Positions 55,557-64,000 of a stretch of DNA of 64,000 nt are shown piece by piece. The stretch is taken from contig NZ_VFOL01000001.1 in assembly GCF_006716065.1 (NCBI RefSeq), positions 2,728,001-2,792,000 of the forward strand. The letters are read 5' to 3'. Source of the DNA: Salinispora arenicola (GTDB taxonomy: Bacteria > Actinomycetota > Actinomycetes > Mycobacteriales > Micromonosporaceae). Both the position numbers and the translations under genes were made by a program. Each line of letters starts with the position of its first letter. Within the stretch, counting starts at the first letter, position 1. The notes under the pieces were generated by a model that searched no databases, was not told the DNA's origin, and worked only from the letters and a program-made list of their open reading frames with translations.

Positions 55557-57058
55557 GCCAATGGGATTCCAGCCGAATGGCCGGCCGGGCACCGGACGGG
55601 CCGGGCCTGTTGCGCAACTTCGTCTCCGGCGAGTTCGTCGACTCAGGTCGCCGCTTCACCAAGCGCAGCCCGGTGACCGGCGAGCCGGTCTTCGAGGTCG
55701 TCGAAGCAAGCGAATCCACTGTAGATGATGCCGTGTCCGCTGCCCGTTCCGCGCTGCGCGGCCCGTGGGGTCGGCTCGGCGAGCGGGACCGCGCCGAGGT
55801 ACTGCGCCGCGTCGCCGACGAACTGGAGCGTCGATTCGACGACCTGGTCACCGCCGAGGTAGCCGACACCGGCAAGGCCATCTCGCAGGCCCGGACACTG
55901 GACATCCCGCGCGGCGCGGCCAACTTCCGTGCGTTCGCCGAGATCGCAGCGACCGCACCGGCCGAATCGTTCACCACGGTCACCCCGACAGGTGGCCACG
56001 CGCTGAACTACGCGATCCGCAAGCCGGTCGGTGTGGTCGCGGTGATCGTACCGTGGAACCTGCCGCTGTTGCTGCTCACCTGGAAGGTCGCGCCCGCACT
56101 GGCGTGCGGCAACGCGGTGGTGGTCAAGCCCAGTGAGGAGACGCCCGCCTCGGCGACCCTGCTCGCCGAGGTGATGGCCGCCGCCGGTGTCCCCGCGGGT
56201 GTCTTCAACGTCGTACACGGCTACGGGCCCGGATCGGCGGGTGAGTTCCTCACCCGGCACCCCGACGTGGACGCGATCACCTTCACCGGTGAGTCGGCCA
56301 CCGGCGGCGCCATCATGCGGGCCGCCGCCGACGGGGTGAAGGCGGTGTCCTTTGAACTTGGTGGCAAGAACGCCGGGCTGGTCTTCGCCGACGCCGACCT
56401 GCCGGCGGCGGTGGCCGGATCGGTGCGATCCAGCTTCACCAACGGCGGCCAGGTCTGCCTCTGTACTGAACGCATCTACGTGCAGCGTCCGGTCTTCGCG
56501 GAGTTCACCGCCCGGCTGGCCGAGCGGGCCGCCGAACTGCCGTACGGATGGCCCGCGGACGAGGCCACGGTGAACATGCCCCTGATCTCGACCGCCCACC
56601 GGGAAAAGGTGCTCGGCCACTACCAGCTGGCCCGTGCCGAGGGAGCGGAGGTGCTCGCCGGCGGTGGCACGCCGCACTTCGGCGACGCTCGTGACGGTGG
56701 CGCGTACATTCAGCCGACGGTGCTCACCGGGCTCGGTTCGGACGCCCGGACCAACCGGGAGGAGATCTTCGGGCCGGTGGTGCACGTGGCGCCATTCGAC
56801 GACGAGGACGAGGCGTACGCGCTGGCCAACGGCACCGAGTACGGGCTGGCGGCGGCCGTGTGGACCCGGGACGTGGGCCGGGCCCACCGGGCGGGCGCTC
56901 AGCTGGACGCGGGGATCGTCTGGGTCAATACCTGGTACCTGCGCGACCTGCGTACCCCGTTCGGCGGGGTGAAGGCGTCCGGCATCGGCCGCGAGGGCGG
57001 GGTTCACTCGCTGGGTTTCTACTCCGAGCTCACCAACGTCTGTGTGGATCTGTCATGA
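55553..57058 (+). CDS. amnC: 2-aminomuconate 6-semialdehyde dehydrogenase
   Basis: This 501-residue NAD-dependent aldehyde dehydrogenase oxidises 2-aminomuconate semialdehyde to 2-aminomuconate. It has VAVIVPWNLPLLLLTWKVAP, catalytic Glu in VSFELGGKNAGLV and catalytic Cys in NGGQVCLCTERIYV, and VNTWYLRDLRTPFGGVKASG near the end. Which ALDH subfamily it is comes from operon context: it lies between kmo and the hydratase and with a decarboxylase-deaminase set. ATG 55553 overlaps the kmo stop by 4 bases. Confidence 0.9.
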   Translation: MSQWDSSRMAGRAPDGPGLLRNFVSGEFVDSGRRFTKRSPVTGEPVFEVVEASESTVDDAVSAARSALRGPWGRLGERDRAEVLRRVADELERRFDDLVTAEVADTGKAISQARTLDIPRGAANFRAFAEIAATAPAESFTTVTPTGGHALNYAIRKPVGVVAVIVPWNLPLLLLTWKVAPALACGNAVVVKPSEETPASATLLAEVMAAAGVPAGVFNVVHGYGPGSAGEFLTRHPDVDAITFTGESATGGAIMRAAADGVKAVSFELGGKNAGLVFADADLPAAVAGSVRSSFTNGGQVCLCTERIYVQRPVFAEFTARLAERAAELPYGWPADEATVNMPLISTAHREKVLGHYQLARAEGAEVLAGGGTPHFGDARDGGAYIQPTVLTGLGSDARTNREEIFGPVVHVAPFDDEDEAYALANGTEYGLAAAVWTRDVGRAHRAGAQLDAGIVWVNTWYLRDLRTPFGGVKASGIGREGGVHSLGFYSELTNVCVDLS

Positions 57059-57852
57059 CCGTCGACTACGAGACCGCCGCCCAGGAGCTGATCGTCGCCC
57101 GGGAGAGCGGCCGGCCCTGCCCTCCGTTACGCGGTCGGCTGATTCCGGACGGGGACGTCGACTCGGCGTATCTCGTGCAGCAGGCGCAGGTGCGTCAGTG
57201 GCTGGGAGGTGGGCACCGGCGAGTCGGCGCCAAGATTGGTCTGACCTCCCGGGCGGTGCAGGAGAGCCTCGGCGTCTACCAGCCGGACTTCGGGGTGCTG
57301 ACCGAAGAGACGGCGGTGCCGGACGGTGTGGAGGTGCCGCTTGGTCGGCTGCTTCAGCCCCGCGTGGAGGCGGAAATCGCGTTCGTGCTCGGCGCGGACC
57401 TGCCGGACGAGCGGGTGACCACCGCCGACCTGACCCGGGCGGTCGACCACCTGCTACCGGCGATCGAGATCGTCGACTCCCGGATCGCCGGCTGGGACAT
57501 CGCCATCGTGGACACCGTCGCGGACAACGCGTCCAGCGGACTGTTCGTGCTGGGAACCACGCCGCGCCGGCTCGCCGACGTGGATCTGCGCCTCGCCGGC
57601 ATGGTGCTGGAGCACGCCGGTGAGCCGATCTCGGTGGGGGCCGGTGCGGCCTGCCTCGGTAACCCGCTGCACGCGCTGGCCTGGCTGGCGCGGACCCTCG
57701 CCCGCATCGGTGATCCGCTGTGCGCGGGTGACGTCGTGCTCTCTGGGGCGCTCGGCCCGATGGTGCCGGTGACGCCCGGCGCCGCCTACGAGGCGCGGAT
57801 CTCCGGCCTCGGATCGGTACGTACCTGTTTCACCAAGGGAGTCGAGGAGTGA
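57055..57852 (+). CDS. 2-oxopent-4-enoate (2-hydroxypenta-2,4-dienoate) hydratase
   Basis: This enzyme hydrates 2-oxopent-4-enoate to 4-hydroxy-2-oxovalerate. The 265-residue protein has [22 protein letters not shown], the metal-binding [35 protein letters not shown] and [14 protein letters not shown], typical of the MhpD/DmpE family. It is paralogous to the decarboxylase further down the operon. ATG 57055 overlaps the previous stop by 4 bases. Confidence 0.92.
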   Translation: MTVDYETAAQELIVARESGRPCPPLRGRLIPDGDVDSAYLVQQAQVRQWLGGGHRRVGAKIGLTSRAVQESLGVYQPDFGVLTEETAVPDGVEVPLGRLLQPRVEAEIAFVLGADLPDERVTTADLTRAVDHLLPAIEIVDSRIAGWDIAIVDTVADNASSGLFVLGTTPRRLADVDLRLAGMVLEHAGEPISVGAGAACLGNPLHALAWLARTLARIGDPLCAGDVVLSGALGPMVPVTPGAAYEARISGLGSVRTCFTKGVEE

Positions 57853-58775
57853 GCGTCGGGGTGGCAGTGCTCGGTTCCGGGAACATCGGAACCGACTTGA
57901 TGATCAAGGTTTTGCGACTCAGCGACAGCCTGCGGATGGTCGCCATGGCGGGCATCGATTCGGGCTCCGACGGGCTGGCCCGAGCCCGGCGGCTCGGTGT
58001 CACCACGACCGCCGACGGGGTGGCGGGGCTCGTGACGTTGCCCGAGTTCGCCGACGTGGAGTTGGTCTTCGACGCCACGTCGGCCGGGGCCCACCGGCAC
58101 CACGACTCCGTGCTGCGTGCCTACGGTCGGATCGTGGTCGACCTGACCCCCGCCGCGATCGGGCCGTATGTGGTGCCGCCGGTCAATCTTGACGAGCATT
58201 TGGGGGAGACCAACGTCAACATGGTCACCTGTGGTGGGCAGGCGACCGTGCCGATCGTCGCCGCCATCGGCCGGGTCACCCCGGTCGCGTACGGGGAGAT
58301 CGTCGCCTCGATCGCCTCGAAATCCGCCGGGCCAGGCACCCGGGCCAACATCGACGAGTTCACCGAGACCACCGCCCGGGCGATCGAGGTGGTCGGTGGT
58401 GCCGATCGGGGCAAGGCCATCATCGTGCTGAACCCGGCCGACCCGCCGCTGCTGATGCGGGACACCGTGTACTGCCTCTGTCCGGACACCGACGCGGACC
58501 GGAGCGCGATTATCGCCGCGGTCACCGACATGGTGGGCGCTGTGCAGGAGTACGTCCCCGGCTACCGGCTCAAGCAGGAGGTGCAGTTCGACCGGGTGGA
58601 CAGCTACCTGCCGGCGCTCGGTGGGCACCTCACCGGCCTACAGGTCTCGGTTTTCCTGGAGGTCTCCGGTGCCGGGCACTACTTGCCCGAGTACGCCGGG
58701 AACCTGGACATCATGACCTCGGCCGCCCTGCGTACCGCAGAGCGGCTGATCGGCCGGCGGGCGGTGACGGCATGA
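57849..58775 (+). CDS. mhpF: Acetaldehyde dehydrogenase (acylating)
   Basis: This enzyme converts acetaldehyde, NAD and CoA to acetyl-CoA; it works in a complex with the next gene's aldolase, channeling acetaldehyde. The 308-residue protein has the NAD-binding [20 protein letters not shown], the catalytic Cys in [16 protein letters not shown] and [21 protein letters not shown] 57849 overlaps the hydratase stop by 4 bases. Confidence 0.94.
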   Translation: MSVGVAVLGSGNIGTDLMIKVLRLSDSLRMVAMAGIDSGSDGLARARRLGVTTTADGVAGLVTLPEFADVELVFDATSAGAHRHHDSVLRAYGRIVVDLTPAAIGPYVVPPVNLDEHLGETNVNMVTCGGQATVPIVAAIGRVTPVAYGEIVASIASKSAGPGTRANIDEFTETTARAIEVVGGADRGKAIIVLNPADPPLLMRDTVYCLCPDTDADRSAIIAAVTDMVGAVQEYVPGYRLKQEVQFDRVDSYLPALGGHLTGLQVSVFLEVSGAGHYLPEYAGNLDIMTSAALRTAERLIGRRAVTA

Positions 58776-59827
58776 CCCGGCTCTACCTACAGGATGTGAC
58801 GCTGCGGGACGGGATGCACGCCATCGCCCACCGCTACACCGCTGACCAGGTACGCACGATCGCCGCCGCGCTCGACGCCGCCGGGATAGCCGCGATCGAG
58901 GTGGCGCACGGTGACGGGCTTGCCGGATCGAGTGTCAACTACGGGCACGGCGCGGCCAGTGACGCGGACTGGATCGCGGCGGCGGCCGAGGTGCTGACCA
59001 CCGCGCGGCTGACCACGCTGCTGGTGCCCGGCATCGGCACCATCGCCGATCTGAGGGCAGCGCGGGCACTTGGCGTGACCAGCGTGCGGATCGCCACCCA
59101 CTGCACCGAGGCCGACATCTCCGCCCAGCACATCAGTTGGGCGCGGGAGAACGGGATGGACGTCTCCGGGTTTCTGATGATGTCGCACATGAACGACCCG
59201 GCGGGACTGGCGGCGCAGGCCAAGCTGATGGAGTCGTACGGGGCGCACTGCGTCTACGTCACCGACTCCGGCGGTCGGCTGCTGATGTCCGACGTGGCCG
59301 AGCGGGTCGACGCGTACCGTCAGGTGCTCGAACCAGAGACGCAGATCGGCATTCACGCCCACCACAACCTGTCCCTCGGCGTGGCGAACAGCGTGATCGC
59401 CGTCGAACACGGCCGGATTCTCGGGGACGGGCCGTTGGGCGCTCCGGCCGGCCGAACCGTCCGGGTGGACGCCTCGCTCGCCGGGCAGGGCGCGGGCGCG
59501 GGTAATGCACCGCTCGAGGTCTTCGTCGCGGTCGCCGAGCTGCACGGCTGGGAGCACGGCTGCGACGTGTTCGCGCTGATGGATGCGGCCGAGGATCTGG
59601 TCCGGCCGTTGCAGGACCGACCGGTGCGGGTTGATCGGGAGACGCTCTCCCTGGGATATGCGGGCGTCTACTCCAGCTTTCTGCGGCACGCCGAGCGGGC
59701 CGCCGAACGCTACGGCGTGGACGTCCGCTCGATCCTGATCGAGCTGGGCCGGCGCCGGATGGTCGGTGGCCAGGAGGACATGATCGTGGACGTGGCGCTC
59801 GACCTGGCCGGCAGGGAGAAGACGTGA
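58772..59827 (+). CDS. mhpE: 4-hydroxy-2-oxovalerate aldolase
   Basis: This divalent-metal aldolase splits 4-hydroxy-2-oxovalerate into pyruvate and acetaldehyde. The 351-residue HMGL-like TIM barrel has [18 protein letters not shown] (metal Asp and catalytic His), [19 protein letters not shown] and [19 protein letters not shown] (metal His pair). The C-terminal helical domain packs against the partner dehydrogenase. Start overlaps the previous stop by 4 bases. Confidence 0.95.
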   Translation: MTRLYLQDVTLRDGMHAIAHRYTADQVRTIAAALDAAGIAAIEVAHGDGLAGSSVNYGHGAASDADWIAAAAEVLTTARLTTLLVPGIGTIADLRAARALGVTSVRIATHCTEADISAQHISWARENGMDVSGFLMMSHMNDPAGLAAQAKLMESYGAHCVYVTDSGGRLLMSDVAERVDAYRQVLEPETQIGIHAHHNLSLGVANSVIAVEHGRILGDGPLGAPAGRTVRVDASLAGQGAGAGNAPLEVFVAVAELHGWEHGCDVFALMDAAEDLVRPLQDRPVRVDRETLSLGYAGVYSSFLRHAERAAERYGVDVRSILIELGRRRMVGGQEDMIVDVALDLAGREKT

Positions 59828-60597
59828 TCGGACCGGATATCGCCGGGATCGCCGGCCAACTGGTCGCGGCCGCCGACAGCGGCACGGCAATTCCCCAACT
59901 CGCCGCCGAGACCGGGCTCGACGTCGACGCCGCGTACGCGGTGCAGGCCGAGCTGGTGCGGCGCCGGCTGGAGCGAGGAGAGCGGCTGGTGGGCCTCAAG
60001 ATGGGGCTGACCAGTAAGGCGAAGATGGCCCAGGTCGGCGTGGACGAGGTGATCTGGGGCCGGCTCACCGACGCGATGCGCATCCCCGACGGCGGAAGCC
60101 TCTCCGTCGGAGACTTCATCCATCCCCGGGTCGAGCCAGAGGTGGCCTTCCTGCTGGACCGGCAGCCCGATCCCGGCGAACCGGTCGCAGGGTTCGCCAC
60201 CGCGGTCCGCGCGGTCGCCCCGGCCATCGAGTTGATCGACTCCCGGTACGCGGACTTCACCTTCTCCCTGCCGGACGTCATCGCCGACAACACCTCGGCG
60301 GGCGCCTTCGTGGTCGGTCCCTGGTGCCCGGTGCCGGACGGCCTGGACAACCTTGGGGTGCTGTTGGAGATCGATGGACGGGTCGTCCAGGTGGGCTCGA
60401 CCGCAGCGATCCTCGGTGACCCGCGTCGCGCCTTCGACGAGGGCGTCCGGCTCGCTGGCCAGCACGGAGTCCGGCTGCGTACGGGCTGGGTCTTTCTCGC
60501 CGGCGCCGCCACGGCTGCCGTCGCGCTGCGGCCCGGTGCGCACGTGCGCGCCGTCGTGGAGAAGCTCGGCGCGGCATCGCTGAGGGCGGCAGCATGA
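59824..60597 (+). CDS. 2-oxo-3-hexenedioate (4-oxalocrotonate) decarboxylase
   Basis: This enzyme decarboxylates 4-oxalocrotonate to 2-oxopent-4-enoate. The 257-residue protein is a paralogue of the hydratase: [55 protein letters not shown] and [12 protein letters not shown]. DmpH/NahK-type enzymes share this fold. The SRYADFTF segment matches decarboxylases rather than hydratases. Overlaps the aldolase by 4 bases. Confidence 0.9.
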   Translation: MIGPDIAGIAGQLVAAADSGTAIPQLAAETGLDVDAAYAVQAELVRRRLERGERLVGLKMGLTSKAKMAQVGVDEVIWGRLTDAMRIPDGGSLSVGDFIHPRVEPEVAFLLDRQPDPGEPVAGFATAVRAVAPAIELIDSRYADFTFSLPDVIADNTSAGAFVVGPWCPVPDGLDNLGVLLEIDGRVVQVGSTAAILGDPRRAFDEGVRLAGQHGVRLRTGWVFLAGAATAAVALRPGAHVRAVVEKLGAASLRAAA

Positions 60598-61055
60598 CCG
60601 GCGGTGCGCCGGCGCAGGAGCCCTCTGTGCCCGCAGATGCCCGGGTCGTGGCTGGGAAGGCCGTGCCACGCGGGACGTTTCCACACATCAAGGTGGCTGG
60701 TGGATTCGTTTTCGTGTCCGGCACCTCGTCTCGCCGTCCGGACAACACCTTCTCGGGTGTCGCTGTCGACGAGTTCGGCACCACCGACCTCGATATCCGG
60801 GCGCAGACCCGGGCGGTGATCGCGAACCTGCGGGATCTGCTCCACCCGGTCGGTGCCGGGCTGGCCGACCTGGTGCAGGTCACCAGCTACCTGGTCAACA
60901 TGAATGACTTCGGTGGCTACAACGAGGTGTGGTCGGAGTTCTTCGACGCGAGCGGGCCGACCCGGACCACCGTGGCGGTCCACCAGTTGCCGCACCCACA
61001 CCTGTTGATCGAAATGCAAGCCGTCGCCCTGCATCCCGAAGGAGGTCCGTCGTGA
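60594..61055 (+). CDS. amnD: 2-aminomuconate deaminase (RidA family)
   Basis: This 153-residue YjgF/RidA-family protein has [20 protein letters not shown] and [20 protein letters not shown], then [17 protein letters not shown] and the C-terminal [14 protein letters not shown]. In tryptophan and nitrobenzoate degradation, RidA relatives (AmnD/NbaF) deaminate 2-aminomuconate to 4-oxalocrotonate. The position between the decarboxylase and the 3-hydroxyanthranilate dioxygenase supports this. The catalytic Arg of typical RidA is not at the usual place that I can see, so the mechanism is not confirmed. Confidence 0.85.
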   Translation: MTGGAPAQEPSVPADARVVAGKAVPRGTFPHIKVAGGFVFVSGTSSRRPDNTFSGVAVDEFGTTDLDIRAQTRAVIANLRDLLHPVGAGLADLVQVTSYLVNMNDFGGYNEVWSEFFDASGPTRTTVAVHQLPHPHLLIEMQAVALHPEGGPS

Positions 61056-61576
61056 GCGAGATCGCCGAGCCGTTCAGCTTCCCCGGTTGGGTCGCGGACA
61101 ACCAGCACCTGCTGAAGCCGCCGGTGGGCAACAAGGAGATGCTGCCCGGCAGCGCCGACTTCATCGTCATGGCGGTCGGTGGGCCGAACCAGCGCACCGA
61201 CTTCCACGTCGACCCGTACGAGGAGTTCTTCTACCAGGTCAAAGGGGATATGCACGTCAACCTGATGCTCCCGGACGGACCACGGACGGTGCACATCCGC
61301 GAGGGGCAGATGTGGATGCTGCCGCGCGGCGTCCCCCACTCGCCGCAACGGCCGCAGGCCGGCTCGATCGGGATGGTGATAGAGCGAGTCCGCGAGGAGG
61401 GCACCCTGGAACGATTCCAGTGGTACTGCCCCGAGTGCACCCACAAGGTCCACGACGTGGAGTTGCAGGTGCGTGACATCGCCGCCGACCTGCCCCCGGT
61501 CTTTGCCGCCTTCTACGCCGACGAGACAGCGCGGACCTGCGAACGATGCGGCACGCTGCACCCGGGCAAGGGCTGA
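61052..61576 (+). CDS. nbaC: 3-hydroxyanthranilate 3,4-dioxygenase
   Basis: This cupin Fe(II) enzyme opens the ring of 3-hydroxyanthranilate to 2-amino-3-carboxymuconate semialdehyde. The 174-residue protein has metal ligands in [19 protein letters not shown] (His and Glu) and [16 protein letters not shown] (His). A second metal site of the bacterial type is formed by CPEC near residue 130 and CERC at the C-terminus. GTG 61052 follows GGAGG and overlaps the deaminase stop (GTGA). Confidence 0.94.
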   Translation: MSEIAEPFSFPGWVADNQHLLKPPVGNKEMLPGSADFIVMAVGGPNQRTDFHVDPYEEFFYQVKGDMHVNLMLPDGPRTVHIREGQMWMLPRGVPHSPQRPQAGSIGMVIERVREEGTLERFQWYCPECTHKVHDVELQVRDIAADLPPVFAAFYADETARTCERCGTLHPGKG

Positions 61577-62586
61577 TGGGTACACCGGTCGTCGACGTGC
61601 ACTCGCACGCCGTACCGAAGGGCTGGCCGGACCTCGGTGCGGCCTGCGGTGGATCCGGCTGGCCCTGGCTGCGGGTCGACTCCGAGCGAGCCGCGATGAT
61701 CATGCTCGGGGAGACCGAGTTCCGGCCGGTCGGTGTGGAGTGCTGGGATCCGGCCACGCGACTGGCGGACATGTCCACCGACGGTGTCGACGTGCAGGTG
61801 GTCTCGCCGACACCGGTCTTCTTCTGCTACGACCGCCCCGCCGTCCAGGCGGTCAAGGTGGCCCGCATCTTCAACGACCGTATGTTGGAGGTCACGGCAG
61901 CCGGAGACGGCCGTTTGGTTCCGTTCTGCCAGGTGCCGTTGCAGGACCCGGAGGCCGCCTGCGCCGAGCTGGACCGCTGCCTCGCCGCGGGGCACGCCGG
62001 GGTGGAGATCGGAAACCATGTCGGCGACCTCGACCTGGACGATACTGGCATCGTCGAGTTCCTCACCCACTGCGCCGAGGTGGGCGCGCCGGTCTTCGTC
62101 CACCCGTGGGACATGCCAGGCGGGCCGCGGCTGGACCGGTGGATGGCCCGATGGCTCGCCGGGATGCCGGCCGAGACCCACCTGTCGGTGCTGGCGATGA
62201 TCCTCGGTGGCGTCTTCGACCGGGTGCCGGAGACGTTGCGGATCTGCTTCGCGCACGGCGGCGGCAGCTTCCCGTTCTGGCTGGGCCGCGCGGACAACGC
62301 CTGGCATCGCCGGGGAGACCTCGTCCGCGGCGCCTCGGAAGGGCCCCCCGGCTCGTACCTGGACCGGTTCTTTGTCGATTCGGTGGTGTTCGATCCGGCA
62401 GCGCTGCGGCTCCTGGTTGACACGATGGGCGCCGACCAGGTGCTGGTCGGCAGTGACTATCCGTACCCACTCGGGGAGCGGCCGGTTGGTGCGGTCGTGC
62501 ACCGGTCCGACTTCCTCACCGCCGACCAGCGCATCAGCCTGCTCGGCGGCAACGCGTTGCGGTTCCTCGGCCGGGCGCCGGGATGA
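61576..62586 (+). CDS. nbaD: 2-amino-3-carboxymuconate-6-semialdehyde decarboxylase (ACMSD)
   Basis: This zinc amidohydrolase-fold enzyme decarboxylates ACMS to 2-aminomuconate semialdehyde, diverting the pathway from quinolinate/NAD. The 336-residue protein has the HxH pair in VVDVHSHAVPKGW, a metal His in PVFVHPWDMPGG, His/Asp residues in CFAHGGGSFPFWLGR and metal Asp in LVGSDYPYPLGE. ATG 61576 overlaps the dioxygenase stop by one base. It closes the operon. Confidence 0.95.
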   Translation: MGTPVVDVHSHAVPKGWPDLGAACGGSGWPWLRVDSERAAMIMLGETEFRPVGVECWDPATRLADMSTDGVDVQVVSPTPVFFCYDRPAVQAVKVARIFNDRMLEVTAAGDGRLVPFCQVPLQDPEAACAELDRCLAAGHAGVEIGNHVGDLDLDDTGIVEFLTHCAEVGAPVFVHPWDMPGGPRLDRWMARWLAGMPAETHLSVLAMILGGVFDRVPETLRICFAHGGGSFPFWLGRADNAWHRRGDLVRGASEGPPGSYLDRFFVDSVVFDPAALRLLVDTMGADQVLVGSDYPYPLGERPVGAVVHRSDFLTADQRISLLGGNALRFLGRAPG

Positions 62587-62641
62587 ACCCCGGCGTCGGC
62601 CCGTACGGCCTGTCGGTGCGGCGGCCCGATCGGGCAGCGGG

Positions 62642-62647
62642 CAGGAT
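62642..62647 (+). promoter_or_regulatory. Weak -10 box CAGGAT of leaderless type
   Basis: CAGGAT ends 6 bases before ATG 62654; no Shine-Dalgarno sequence. This suggests separate transcription from the kyn operon. Confidence 0.3.
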
Positions 62648-62653
62648 AGCGGC

Positions 62654-64000
62654 ATGACCGAGCCGCACGACCTGACCGCCCTGGCCCAGGCTGCCGCGAT
62701 CGCCGCCGGCGAGTGGACCAGCCGGGCGTTGGTCGAACACCACCTGAACCGGGTCGCGGCGCTCGGGGACACCGTCGGCGCGTTCGTCACCGTCACCGCG
62801 GACGCGGCCCTCGCCGCCGCCGACGCAGCCGACGCCGTTCCGGTCTCGGCGCGCGGGCCACTGCACGGGGTGCCCACGGCGATCAAGGACCTGACCCTCA
62901 CCGCCGGCGTGCGCACGACCTTCGGCTCGGCGGCCTTCGCCGACTTCGTACCACCGGTAGATGCGGACGTGGTCCGGTTCATCCGTACCGCCGGCCTGGT
63001 CAGCCTCGGCAAAACCACCACCTCCGAGTTGGGCTGCTCGCTCTACTCCGAAGGGCTGGTCGCCCCGCCGGCCCGCAACCCGTGGAACCTCGCCTACACC
63101 GCCGGTGGGTCCAGTGGCGGTGCGGCAGCCGCAGTGGCCGCCGGTCTCCTCCCGGTGGCCCAGGGTTCTGACGGCGGTGGCTCGCTGCGCATCCCGGCGT
63201 CCATGTGCGGGCTGGTGGGCTACAAGCCCAGTCGTGGTGTGGTTTCCGGCGGTCCGGTCGGCTTCGGGGCGTACGGCCTGCCGACCAGCGGCCCGATCGG
63301 GCGGACCGTGGCCGACGTGGCCGCGTTGCTCGACGTGCTCTCTCAGCCGGTTCCCGGTGAGCCCTACCTGGCGCCACCACCACCACCGGCCGGTGGGTGG
63401 CTCGCGGCCGCCCGGGGCGCCGCGCCGGGCAGGCTCCGGATCGGCCGCTTCACCACCCCGATGCTCGCCGATGAGTCGGTGCACCCGGACTGTGTCGCCG
63501 CCGTGGACCGGGCCGCCGCCCTGCTTACCGCCGCCGGTCACGAGGTGGTCGAGGTGCCGCCGCCCCTGACACCGACCACGTGGCCGCTGTTCGAGATCGT
63601 CTGGTACGTGCTCGCGCTCGCCCCGGTGCCGCCCGAGCGGGAGAGTCAGCTGCTGCCGTTGACCCGGTTGCTGCGAGCCCGCGGGGCGGAGGTCTCCGCC
63701 GCCAGCCTCACCGCCACGCTCGGCGAGCTCCAGGCGCAGGTTCGCCTCGGGGCACACCGCACCGCCGGCTGTGATCTGCTGCTCTGCCCCACACTCGCCG
63801 CCCCGCAGGCACCGGTGGGCTGGTTCACCGAGGTTGGCGACCCGGCGGAGGACTTCGACCGGCAACGGCGATTCTCGCCGTACTGCGCCATCTTCAACGT
63901 GACGGGTGATCCGTCGGTATCGCTGCCGGTCGGTGTCACCGCCGATGGACTGCCGGTCGGGGTTCTGCTCAGCGGCCGGCAGGGTGCCGACGCCCGGCTG
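62654..64000 (+). CDS. Amidase-signature family enzyme (partial at window end)
   Basis: At least 449 residues, running off the window without a stop. It has the amidase signature: the catalytic Lys in [15 protein letters not shown], the Gly/Ser-rich [15 protein letters not shown] with the cis-Ser, and the nucleophilic Ser region [18 protein letters not shown]. Substrate could be any carboxamide. It starts 67 bases after the last gene of the tryptophan operon, with its own weak promoter-like box. It is not a recognisable kynurenine formamidase, but its position makes an amide or formamide of that pathway worth testing. Confidence 0.88.
   Translation, partial: MTEPHDLTALAQAAAIAAGEWTSRALVEHHLNRVAALGDTVGAFVTVTADAALAAADAADAVPVSARGPLHGVPTAIKDLTLTAGVRTTFGSAAFADFVPPVDADVVRFIRTAGLVSLGKTTTSELGCSLYSEGLVAPPARNPWNLAYTAGGSSGGAAAAVAAGLLPVAQGSDGGGSLRIPASMCGLVGYKPSRGVVSGGPVGFGAYGLPTSGPIGRTVADVAALLDVLSQPVPGEPYLAPPPPPAGGWLAAARGAAPGRLRIGRFTTPMLADESVHPDCVAAVDRAAALLTAAGHEVVEVPPPLTPTTWPLFEIVWYVLALAPVPPERESQLLPLTRLLRARGAEVSAASLTATLGELQAQVRLGAHRTAGCDLLLCPTLAAPQAPVGWFTEVGDPAEDFDRQRRFSPYCAIFNVTGDPSVSLPVGVTADGLPVGVLLSGRQGADARL

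Noticed and set aside
52010..62586. Tryptophan genes as part of an actinomycin-like biosynthetic cluster
   Set aside because: There is no methyltransferase, peptide synthetase or phenoxazinone gene, and ACMSD plus the meta-pathway genes point to catabolism.

Overview
The window is about 70% GC with dense genes, frequent GTG starts, -10 boxes of the TAnnnT type placed 6-8 bases before start codons, 4-bp ATGA/GTGA gene overlaps and actinobacterial gene families (group 2 sigma factor, F420/PPOX protein, trHbO globin, EttA, class F sortase, OtsAB). Together these point to the chromosome of a filamentous actinomycete, most likely Micromonosporaceae (Micromonospora/Salinispora type). The species is an inference. 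Most of the window looks like core or conserved accessory chromosome. The only mobile-element trace is a truncated integrase beside tRNA-Arg.

Layout. 0.2-5.3 kb: sigma factor, NlpC/P60 wall hydrolase and several small conserved proteins. 5.3-6.6 kb: class I DAHP synthase behind a transcription attenuator whose 19-residue leader peptide carries Tyr-Arg-Trp-Phe. 6.7-16.2 kb: Tat-exported PhoX-like protein, an active/inactive M16 peptidase pair, aspartate-semialdehyde dehydrogenase, PPOX protein, CBS protein, SCP2-like protein coupled to a glycogen-debranching-type glycosidase, and an acyltransferase. 16.2-20.1 kb: a reverse-strand signalling operon with a NarL-type regulator, a histidine kinase and a kinase-like protein that lacks the phospho-acceptor His. 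20.2-22.7 kb: small membrane protein, RibD-type reductase, YHYH lipoprotein, integrase remnant and tRNA-Arg(UCU). 22.7-25.3 kb: hydrolase, ribosome hibernation factor with a coupled mini-ORF, and an SSB paralogue with a DnaA box upstream. 25.5-37.9 kb: two blocks of corrinoid genes (cobD-cobQ; cobC-cobT-cysG) separated by a rhodanese, a P-loop kinase, an M20 peptidase, SURF1 and a class A PBP. 38-42 kb: OtsA and an OtsB-GH15 fusion. 42.3-51.3 kb: EttA, thioesterase, YbjN protein, truncated globin, MFS exporter, MscS channel, HNH protein, and a sortase with its probable substrate. 51.4-62.6 kb: an Lrp/AsnC regulator divergent from an 11-gene tryptophan catabolic operon. 62.65 kb to the end: amidase-signature enzyme cut off by the window edge.

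How it works together. The 52-62.6 kb operon encodes conversion of tryptophan through kynurenine, 3-hydroxykynurenine, 3-hydroxyanthranilate and 2-aminomuconate to pyruvate and acetyl-CoA. Almost every gene overlaps the next by 1-4 bp. Only N-formylkynurenine formamidase is absent. The divergent Lrp/AsnC protein is the natural KynR-like regulator. Aromatic amino acid supply (attenuated DAHP synthase) and tryptophan breakdown are thus both in this window under visibly different control.

The observations most worth checking are the aromatic leader peptide/attenuator, the OtsB-GH15 fusion, the kinase/pseudokinase pair, the C-terminal hydrophobic tail on kynurenine 3-monooxygenase, a 23-bp tandem repeat that copies a promoter-start region, and about fifteen probable leaderless transcripts. 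Functional calls come from reading the translated sequences; no database search was run.
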